Assembly: GCA_030633795.1 (NCBI GenBank)
Contig: DAOWCB010000007.1
Coordinates: 1-14,607, forward strand
Length of the DNA stretch: 14,607 bases
DNA from: Candidatus Aminicenantota bacterium
GTDB lineage: Bacteria > Acidobacteriota > Aminicenantia > Aminicenantales > Aminicenantaceae
Direction: 5' to 3'
Shown here one piece after another: positions 5,873 through 12,187 of the stretch. Under the pieces are notes generated by a model that worked only from the letters and a program-made list of their open reading frames with translations, did not search any database and was not told where the DNA came from. Both the position numbers and the translations under genes were made by a program. How positions within the stretch are numbered: position 1 is the first letter of the stretch; each line of letters begins with the position of its first letter.

Positions 5873-8686
5873 ATGTTTGTGCCGCTGAGGGTGCATTCGG
5901 TTTACAGTAAAGGACGAAGCGGGATCACGCTGCAGGAACTGGGCTCCTGGGTTGCGCAGAAAAAGCTTCCTGCCGCCGCCCTCACCGACATCGCAAACAT
6001 CTACGGGTGGGCCAAGTGGAAAAGGATGGCCCTGCATTCCGGAATTTCCCCCTTGTTTGGCTGTGAGGTAGAGATCGCAGGGAGACAGTTTCTCTTTTTG
6101 GTCAAGACCAGGGAGGGATATTGGAACCTGATGGAAACCCTCAATCACAAGGAGATAAAGGAAACAGAGGGGCTGGTTGTCATCCTACTTCCCCAGCCCA
6201 AGGAGGACGACCCTCTGGAGAAGGCCGGGCCTCTTGAGGGGTTTCTCGGTAGAGAAGACCTATACATCGGGGCCGATTTTTTTAATCTCCCAAAAGCCTG
6301 CGAGTGGGCCAAGAGGCATGATCTTCCGCTGGTGTGGGCCAACCCCCTGAAGTTCGTCAAAAATCCCGAAAAACTCATCCTCCTCCATGCCATCCAGAAA
6401 AAGATCCCCTTCCCACCGGAAAGGGACAAATGGGTAGACAGGGTGCGCCTTTTCGGTCCGGAGCAGGAGTCTTTTGCCCTCAAGAAGTTCGGTCAAGAGG
6501 TGAAGCCCCTTTTCGGAAGGACATTCAAGGTGGCAGAAAAGTGTGCGTTTTCTTTTACAGATATCATCCCATCACTTCCCGACGATCTTTTTTCCACTCC
6601 TTTGAGAGAGGTGGTGATGGAGAAACTGAGGCAGTCGGAAAACCTGAGTTGGAAGGAACGGCAGCGGGTTCAGATGGAGCTCGGCATTGTCGAACAGTCA
6701 GGTTTTGCTCCTTACTTTCTCGTGGTCTACGATGTGGTGCAGTTTGCCCAGCGCAACGGGATCCTCCACAATCTCAAGGGCTCGGGGGCTTCGTCGTTTC
6801 TGGCCTATTTGCTGGGAATTTCCCACATCAGTCCGATCACCTTTGACCTTTATTTTGCGCGGTTCCTGAACAGCGGACGGCCGGGCCCCCCGGACTTTGA
6901 TCTGGACTTTGACTCCCGCCGCAGGGACGAGGTATTGACCTATGTCCTGGAAAAGTACGGCAAGGGCCGCACCGGAGCGGCCTTTGTGTGCAGCGTCAAA
7001 AATTTCCGGGCCCGCTCGGCCCTGTACGAAACGGCTCGGGCCTTCGGCCTTCCTCCTGAAGAGTCCCGGTCCTTGAGCAAAAAGGCGCCCTATTTTGCCG
7101 AGCCTGATTTTCTGAAAAAAGAAAGGCCTCTTCCCGAATACAGAGAGATATGGCAGGCGGCTTCGCAGTTGACCTCGGTCTACAGCGAGAATTCCCTCCA
7201 TGTGGGCGGCGTCATCCTCACGCCGGCACCCGTGGAGCGGTATCTGTTGCTCGAGAAGTCGGCCAAAGGGTACACGATGGCCCAGTATGACCGGGATGCG
7301 GTGGAGGATCTCAAGCTCATCAAACTGGACCTCCTTTCGGTCAGAGGGCTGGCCGCCATCTCCGAGACCAAAAAAAGGTTCAACATAAAAAACATCCCTC
7401 CCAAAGATGCCAGGACCTACAGCGTCCTCCAAAAGGCTCAGACCATCGGGTGTTTCCAGGTGGAAAGCCCGGCCATGATGAACCTCTTGCGGCGAATGAG
7501 GCCGGAAAATGTCTATGAGCTGACACAGGCACTGGCCCTTATCCGGCCCGGTCCGACAGAAAGCGGAATGAAGGAGACCCTCCTACGCCAACGGGAAGGC
7601 AGGTCGGTGAGGCATGATTCTTTCCTGGCGAAGATCCTGCCCGAGACAGGTGGACTTTTCTTGTATGAAGAGCAGGTGATGCAGGTTGCCGAGCGGGTGG
7701 CCGGGATGCCGCCTGAGGAGGGTGACCTTTTGCGGAGGAGCTTGAAGAAACGAAAGGAAGACGGGGCGCTCAAGAAGAAGTTTTTCCAGGAGTCAGGCGA
7801 GAGGGGCTATACGAAAAGCGAGATCGAAAAACTCTGGAAGGTCATGGAGGCCTTTTCCTCCTACTCTTTCAACAAGGCCCACAGCGCCTCGTATGCCCAC
7901 ATGGCCTACCAGGCCGTTTACCTGAAGGTACACCATCCGGTTGTTTATCTCACGTCTGTGCTCAATGCCGGGGGCGGTTACTACCACCTGGTCGAATACG
8001 TGGAGGAAGCCAAAAGAAAGGGGATCCGGATTCTGGGGCCGGATGTGAACCGGAGTCTTTACCGGTTCGAGGTGGAGGGAGAGGGCATCCGTGTGGGCTT
8101 GCTGTCCATCAAAGGCCTGGCTATGAAGACCGCTGAAAAGATCATCGAGGAGCGGGAGTACGAGCCCTATCTTTCGATAGAGAATTTTCTCGCCCGGGTG
8201 TCGCTGACGAGGACAGAGCTTTTTGCCCTGATCAAGGCCGGTGTTTTTGATTCTCTCGAACCCAAAAGGACCAAGCAAATCCTGGGGTATTTCCAGGGGA
8301 TCGAGGATGTGGAGGATATCTCTGACCTAGGCCGGAAGCAAAAACAGCGGATGGTGGTCGAGTCGCTCGGTTTTTTCCCAGAGGGAGATTCCCTCTCCCT
8401 CGTTGTCGGCAAACGGTCTCCTCTCCGGATAAAGGATTTGAAGGACTATGCGGGACAGGTGGTGGAGCTTCTGGTACGTGTTGTGGATGCCCGGAGGAAA
8501 AGGGTCAGCAGCGGGGAGAAGTATTTTTATCTTTTCGAGGATGAGACTGGCCTTTTGGAAGGGGTGGGAGAGAGAAGGTGTGTGACGATGGGCATACCGC
8601 CTGCCTGCTACCTGAGAGGAGAGGTGCGGAACGACGGCAACGGCCGCCCCAAAATCTTCGACTGCTCCTTCGCCACCAAACCTTAA
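5873..8686 (+). CDS. dnaE2: DnaE-type DNA polymerase III alpha subunit, error-prone DnaE2/ImuC-like, short form
   Basis: C-family polymerase of 937 residues, against about 1050 for typical DnaE2 and 1160 for E. coli DnaE. The polymerase core is intact: GSGASSFLAYLLG (303-315), catalytic D341 and D343 in PDFDLDFDSRRRDEV, and D486 in LIKLDLLSVRGL. Also present are GCFQVESPAMM, 'LIRPGPTESGM' and 'SFNKAHSASYAHMAYQAVYLK'. The N-terminal PHP domain is degenerate: LRVHS keeps one His of the usual HxH, and LTDIANIYG lacks the His after Asp, as in E. coli DnaE, so no metal-dependent exonuclease is expected. After the fingers come helix-hairpin-helix and OB-fold segments (about 850-935). There is no tau-binding C-terminal domain and no clear clamp motif. 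It starts 1 bp after dinB. Role: extension past lesions with the neighbouring Y-family enzyme; the symbol is by context. Confidence 0.88.
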   Translation: MFVPLRVHSVYSKGRSGITLQELGSWVAQKKLPAAALTDIANIYGWAKWKRMALHSGISPLFGCEVEIAGRQFLFLVKTREGYWNLMETLNHKEIKETEGLVVILLPQPKEDDPLEKAGPLEGFLGREDLYIGADFFNLPKACEWAKRHDLPLVWANPLKFVKNPEKLILLHAIQKKIPFPPERDKWVDRVRLFGPEQESFALKKFGQEVKPLFGRTFKVAEKCAFSFTDIIPSLPDDLFSTPLREVVMEKLRQSENLSWKERQRVQMELGIVEQSGFAPYFLVVYDVVQFAQRNGILHNLKGSGASSFLAYLLGISHISPITFDLYFARFLNSGRPGPPDFDLDFDSRRRDEVLTYVLEKYGKGRTGAAFVCSVKNFRARSALYETARAFGLPPEESRSLSKKAPYFAEPDFLKKERPLPEYREIWQAASQLTSVYSENSLHVGGVILTPAPVERYLLLEKSAKGYTMAQYDRDAVEDLKLIKLDLLSVRGLAAISETKKRFNIKNIPPKDARTYSVLQKAQTIGCFQVESPAMMNLLRRMRPENVYELTQALALIRPGPTESGMKETLLRQREGRSVRHDSFLAKILPETGGLFLYEEQVMQVAERVAGMPPEEGDLLRRSLKKRKEDGALKKKFFQESGERGYTKSEIEKLWKVMEAFSSYSFNKAHSASYAHMAYQAVYLKVHHPVVYLTSVLNAGGGYYHLVEYVEEAKRKGIRILGPDVNRSLYRFEVEGEGIRVGLLSIKGLAMKTAEKIIEEREYEPYLSIENFLARVSLTRTELFALIKAGVFDSLEPKRTKQILGYFQGIEDVEDISDLGRKQKQRMVVESLGFFPEGDSLSLVVGKRSPLRIKDLKDYAGQVVELLVRVVDARRKRVSSGEKYFYLFEDETGLLEGVGERRCVTMGIPPACYLRGEVRNDGNGRPKIFDCSFATKP

Positions 8687-8703
8687 AAAATAGAAAAAAG
8701 TAG

Positions 8704-8743
8704 AAAAAAGGGGACGGTTCTATTTTTTTACGTCCCCTTTTTT
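8704..8743 (+). terminator. Rho-independent-type hairpin after the lexA-dinB-dnaE operon
   Basis: A 13-bp perfect stem pairs AAAAAAGGGGACG (8704-8716) with CGTCCCCTTTTTT (8731-8743), with a 14-nt loop. The G/C core is followed by a T run, placed 18 bp after the dnaE stop, so it should end transcription rightward. The A-run on the other side means it could also work leftward. Its GGGGAC ends also resemble palindromic intergenic repeats (see findings). Confidence 0.7.
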
Positions 8744-8811
8744 CTTCGTTTGGCTAAAATTTAGTTGGAAATGTCTTAGAAAATCTATAAAATTTCTAGT
8801 GGAGGGATAAC

Positions 8812-9507
8812 ATGAGTCAAATACGAAATTATCAAGGACGGATTTTTTCAGGGTTGTTGATCATCGCTGCCGGTGTCATTTTCCTGCTTGCCAACATGGA
8901 CAAGCTGGATTTCGGGGATTTCATTTCTACTTACTGGCCGATGATCTTGATCTTGATAGGTTTATCTCATTTGTTGACCAGCGGTTTTCGAAACGCAGGG
9001 GTAGCTTTATTCCTGATTGCGATCGGGGCATTTTTCCAGTTGAACAATTGGGGTGTTTTAGGTGGAAGAGTTTGGGCTTATTTCTGGCCTTTGCTGATCA
9101 TTGCAGCTGGACTGTGGATCATTTTTAAACCAAGACCCAAGGGTTTCGGCGAAAACGCACCGGAGATCCAAGATGACGATCTCGGAGCCTTTGTCATTTT
9201 TTCCGGTCTGAAGCGGCGTTTCGAATCGGATAAATTCCGGGGAGGAAAAGCGACCGCTATTCTGGGGGGGTTAGAGCTGGACCTCACCAAGACAAAATTG
9301 AAAGATAACCAGGCCACCGTCGAATTGACAGCCATTCTGGGGGGGATCGACCTTTTTGTCCCGCGTGAGTGGAAAGTTGTCGTTGACAGCAGTGCTATTT
9401 TAGGGGGAGTGGATGATAAACACAGTCCTGTCCCATCCAGCACAATCCAAATGACTCTGTATGTGAAAGCAACGGCAATTCTGGGCGGGATCGATATCAA
9501 AAATTAG
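8812..9507 (+). CDS. LiaF-like membrane protein with four AILGG repeats
   Basis: This 231-residue protein has four predicted membrane helices (about 11-29, 41-58, 61-78 and 87-106), the arrangement of the LiaF transmembrane/DUF5668 region. After a charged linker comes a soluble C-terminal domain in which the motif AILGG recurs at 149-153, 174-178, 195-199 and 222-226, each followed by a hydrophobic-Asp strand (LELDL, IDLFV, VDDKH, IDIKN). This is the repeating-strand pattern of LiaF/DUF2154 'cell wall-active antibiotics response' domains. GGAGGG (8801-8806) gives a strong ribosome site for ATG 8812. In Firmicutes LiaF tunes the LiaRS envelope-stress system, but no sensor kinase or regulator is seen here. 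An envelope-associated role is inference. The next gene, a nitroreductase, starts 42 bp downstream and may share the transcript. Confidence 0.8.
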   Translation: MSQIRNYQGRIFSGLLIIAAGVIFLLANMDKLDFGDFISTYWPMILILIGLSHLLTSGFRNAGVALFLIAIGAFFQLNNWGVLGGRVWAYFWPLLIIAAGLWIIFKPRPKGFGENAPEIQDDDLGAFVIFSGLKRRFESDKFRGGKATAILGGLELDLTKTKLKDNQATVELTAILGGIDLFVPREWKVVVDSSAILGGVDDKHSPVPSSTIQMTLYVKATAILGGIDIKN

Positions 9508-9549
9508 CGGGCACAAGAAAAGAAGCGATTTTATCCAAAGGAGAAAGGA

Positions 9550-10107
9550 ATGGACGTCAGTCAAGCAATTAAGGAAAGAAGAGCGTATCGGTCTCTCATT
9601 TCAGTGAGAATTCCTGATGATTTGATCGAAGATTTGGCCAGAAGCGCCCAGTTGGCTCCATCTTGTTTCAACAACCAGCCCTGGCGATTTGTTTTTGTCC
9701 GGAGTCCTGAAATGCTCGAGAGAATGCACGAAGCTCTGTCCTCTGGGAATGTTTGGGCTCATGCGGCCTCGATGATCATCGCCGTTCTCAGCAAAAAAGA
9801 AGATGACTGCATCATCAGAGACAGAATTTATTACCAGTTCGATTGTGGTTTGGCGGCAGGATTCCTAATATTGAGAGCGACAGAGTTGGGGCTTGTGGCC
9901 CATCCCATCGCGGGTTACAGCCCAAAAAAAACGAAAGAGATCCTTGGCATTCCTGAAGAGTATCAGGTAATAACTCTGATAATCGTGGGAAAACATGCCG
10001 AACAAATCAGCCCGGTTCTGTCTGACAACCAAAAGGCCGCAGAAAAAAAGAGGCCAGAGAGGAAAAAGATTTCGGAGTTTGTCTCTTTTGACCGAATTGA
10101 AGGCTAG
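9550..10107 (+). CDS. Nitroreductase-family FMN oxidoreductase
   Basis: Single-domain protein of 185 residues of the nitroreductase superfamily, which uses FMN and NAD(P)H to reduce nitroaromatics, quinones or other electrophiles. The N-terminus carries the FMN-phosphate-binding ERRAYRSL (8-15). The flavin-contacting loop is APSCFNNQPWRFVFV (36-50), and the typical late segment is 'GLAAGFLILRATELGLVAHPIAGYSPKKTKEILGIPEEYQVITLIIVG'. Length is normal for small members. ATG 9550 has AAAGGAG at 9537-9543. The basic C-terminal tail (about 158-185) is poorly conserved in such proteins. It converges on the DUF72 gene with a 4-bp stop-stop overlap (CTAG, 10104-10107). The physiological substrate cannot be read from sequence. 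Confidence 0.87.
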   Translation: MDVSQAIKERRAYRSLISVRIPDDLIEDLARSAQLAPSCFNNQPWRFVFVRSPEMLERMHEALSSGNVWAHAASMIIAVLSKKEDDCIIRDRIYYQFDCGLAAGFLILRATELGLVAHPIAGYSPKKTKEILGIPEEYQVITLIIVGKHAEQISPVLSDNQKAAEKKRPERKKISEFVSFDRIEG

Positions 10108-11012
10108 TTTTCTTCGAAAAGATCCATCTGTCCCGATTTTATTTTTTTGATGATTTCTTTAAGGGCTGGATACTGCTTGAGCAGATCAAAAGGAATGTCG
10201 AGTTTTTCTTGTGTGATCATGTTTTTGATCTGGAATGCATTGGCCAGTGCTTGTCCGCGGTAATGGTTATTCGTGATGACAACCACCTTTTTGCTCTTTT
10301 TCCCTAAGTTTTTGATTTTTTCGATCCAGTCTTCCAACTCATCATGGGAATAAAGGTAGTTGTACCGTTCGTCCCGCCCTGCTTTTTCGTTGAACCAGCT
10401 CTTGTAATTTCGTCCGTGAAGCCTGACATAGGAAAGCTCAGGATTGGTGCAGACGGCACTGGGTTTGATGGAGTTTCCAAAAAGGGGCTGATCGATGTTG
10501 CAGAAACTCACATTGTGTTCGGTTAAAAGTTCATATAATTCTGTGTTGTTCCAACTTCCATGCCGAATTTCCAAAGCCAGAGGAAAATCCTCGAATAGAT
10601 TGAAAAGGTTGGTTAAATAGTCAACATGGAGAGTGTTCCGGGCAAATGACCAGGGAAATTGGATGAGAATAGCAGCAAGCCGGTTATGGGCTTTTAAGGG
10701 CTCGATACCTGCCTTAAATTCGTTCACATCCTTTTGTGAAAATCCTTTTCTTTGGTGTGTGAAAATCTGATGAAGTTTGACAGTGAACAAAAAATCAGGA
10801 TAACCGTCCACTCGCTTTATCCAGGACCAGGCCATCCGGTTGGCGGGTGGCCTGTAATAGGTGCTGTTTATTTCGACAATGTTGATGTATTTTGCCAGAA
10901 AGATAAGGGCATGAAAGTCGGGCCCCTTTTTTGTGGGATAGACAATCCCTTCCCAATCCTTGTAACTCCATCCCGCCGTTCCTATATAAAAATTGGGGTC
11001 GAGTCTCAACAT
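10104..11012 (-). CDS. DUF72 (YecE-like) family protein
   Basis: Protein of 302 residues, the full length of the DUF72/YecE family. Signature segments are IGTAGWSYKDWEGIVYP near the N-terminus, 'INIVEINSTYYRPPA', 'FLFTVKLHQIFTHQ', 'LAAILIQFPWSF', 'FPLALEIRHGSW' and 'LSYVRLHGRNYKSWF'. These conserved strands with acidic and aromatic residues suggest a TIM-barrel, but no biochemical role is firmly known for the family. The likely ATG (11010-11012) and the first seven residues (MLRLDPN) are encoded by the arm of the inverted-repeat element at 10993-11116, so the native start region seems to have been replaced. A possible promoter for it lies inside the element. No Shine-Dalgarno is visible. Confidence 0.87.
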   Translation of the reverse strand: MLRLDPNFYIGTAGWSYKDWEGIVYPTKKGPDFHALIFLAKYINIVEINSTYYRPPANRMAWSWIKRVDGYPDFLFTVKLHQIFTHQRKGFSQKDVNEFKAGIEPLKAHNRLAAILIQFPWSFARNTLHVDYLTNLFNLFEDFPLALEIRHGSWNNTELYELLTEHNVSFCNIDQPLFGNSIKPSAVCTNPELSYVRLHGRNYKSWFNEKAGRDERYNYLYSHDELEDWIEKIKNLGKKSKKVVVITNNHYRGQALANAFQIKNMITQEKLDIPFDLLKQYPALKEIIKKIKSGQMDLFEEN

Positions 11013-11116
11013 TTGACATTTTTCAAGTTAGATCAATCCAAGATAAAAATCAAATCTTTTTTGAGATTAGAAAAAGTGAAAGGAACAAAATGTCAAATGT
11101 TGAGACTCGACCCCAA
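10993..11116. mobile_element. MITE/REP-like palindromic element with perfect 30-bp terminal inverted repeats
   Basis: The arm 10993-11022, starting TTGGGGTCGAGTCTCAACAT, is the exact reverse complement of 11087-11116. The arms are separated by 64 A/T-rich bases. The total of 124 bp encodes no protein. Short elements with GGGGTC...TTGACA-type ends are known as non-autonomous repeats mobilised in trans, often by REP-associated tyrosine (IS200-like) transposases; attribution here is inference and no transposase lies in the window. It sits between the divergent DUF72 and lipoprotein genes. Each arm carries an outward-facing ATG-TTG-AGA-CTC-GAC-CCC. On the minus strand the interior offers TTGATT-N17-TAACTT, a possible promoter towards DUF72. 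Confidence 0.7.
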
Positions 11117-11185
11117 AATAACAAAAAAAATTTGCTCCTTGTGGGTTTTTTGATTATGATGTTTAAGAAATCTGAGAGTCAGTTC

Positions 11186-12187
11186 ATGAGAAAATATTGG
11201 ATTTTTCTTGTTGCCATTCTTTTCCTATTCCCAGGATGCCAAAAAGAAGACAAAGATCTCTTCACCATCGGCTTGTTTCAAGTAGACGACGCTCCCACCT
11301 TGAATTCTGTCCGGAAAGGTTTCCTTAGCGCACTAGAAGAGGCGGAGTTGCTGGATGGAGTGAATATTCGGATGGTGATTCGCAACGGGATGGGGAGCAT
11401 TCCCGAAGTCCAGCGCATCGCTCAGGAATTTGTGTCGTCGCATGTGAATTTGATCGTTCCCCTTTCCACTCCCTGTCTACAGGCAGCCCTCCACGCTTCT
11501 TCGGAGATTCCGATCGTGTTCTCTTCCGTTGCCAATCCCTTCCTGGCTGGGGCCGGGAGGTCTGTAGATGATCATCTACCCAATGTCACCGGCATTTCTT
11601 CCAGAGGACCCATTAAAGAAAGCCTGGCTTTTATCAAGAAGATCCTTCCCGAAACGAAAAGAGTCGGAACCCTCTGGACTCCCTCGGAGTTGAATTCAAA
11701 ATACTATCTGGACTTGGCCAGAGAGGGAGCGAAGGAAATGGGGTTTGAGATTATTGCCGTCGCTGTCAACAACAAAAGCGAGGTTCTGTTGGCTGCCCAA
11801 GTATTGATGAATAAAAAAATCGATGTCATCTATCAGATTTCCGATAACACCATCAATGCAGCATTCGAAGCAGTCAGTCGTATGGCCGATGAGAATGCGG
11901 TTCCCCTGTTCGGAGGAGCTCTGTTTTCCACGAACCTCGGAGCCTGTGCAGCCATGGGATGGGATTTTTTTGAGATGGGCCATAGAGCTGGGCAGGTCGC
12001 CATCCGTGTTAAAAACGGGGAAAGTCCGGCTGGCATAACTATCCAGTACATGAATGAAGTTAAGCTCCACCTCAACTTGAACGCTGCCGCGAAACAAGGC
12101 GTCGAATTTTCCGGAGACATTCTGACCCAAGCCGATGAAATACTTAGGATCGAAGGAAAATCCCGCAAGGATTCCGCAACTTCATGA
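11186..12187 (+). CDS. ABC-type substrate-binding lipoprotein (ABC_sub_bind, TrpX-like family)
   Basis: Periplasmic-binding-protein-like lipoprotein of 333 residues. The N-terminus MRKYWIFLVAILFLFPGC is a short lipoprotein signal ending at Cys18, with Pro at -2, so the lipobox is atypical. The mature part begins FTIGLFQVDDAPTLNSVRKGFLSALEEA and continues with 'PEVQRIAQEFVSSHVNLIVPLSTPCLQAAL', 'IPIVFSSVANPFLAGAG', 'VTGISSRGPIKESLAFIKKILP' and 'VIYQISDNTI'. This is the two-lobed fold of the ABC_sub_bind family, some members of which bind aromatic amino acids. In-frame upstream starts exist (ATG 11090 within the repeat element, preceded by AAGGA, and ATG 11159), but only 11186 leaves the signal peptide at the N-terminus. 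No permease or ATPase gene is adjacent. Its TGA overlaps the next gene's ATG (ATGA, 12184-12187). Confidence 0.85.
   Translation: MRKYWIFLVAILFLFPGCQKEDKDLFTIGLFQVDDAPTLNSVRKGFLSALEEAELLDGVNIRMVIRNGMGSIPEVQRIAQEFVSSHVNLIVPLSTPCLQAALHASSEIPIVFSSVANPFLAGAGRSVDDHLPNVTGISSRGPIKESLAFIKKILPETKRVGTLWTPSELNSKYYLDLAREGAKEMGFEIIAVAVNNKSEVLLAAQVLMNKKIDVIYQISDNTINAAFEAVSRMADENAVPLFGGALFSTNLGACAAMGWDFFEMGHRAGQVAIRVKNGESPAGITIQYMNEVKLHLNLNAAAKQGVEFSGDILTQADEILRIEGKSRKDSATS

Noticed and set aside
6698..7432. 244-residue open frame on the minus strand inside dnaE
   Set aside because: Lies wholly within a well-supported polymerase gene; composition is that of a G/C-rich antisense shadow and no family is recognised.
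8750..8800. Promoter for the LiaF-like gene (TTGGAA 8765-8770 and TATAAA 8786-8791)
   Set aside because: The 15-bp spacing and weak -35 make it too uncertain to list as a feature, although a promoter is expected after the hairpin.
10931..11185. Longer N-terminus for the binding lipoprotein starting at 10931
   Set aside because: It would run through the repeat element and the opposite gene's start, and would bury the lipoprotein signal peptide that begins at 11186.
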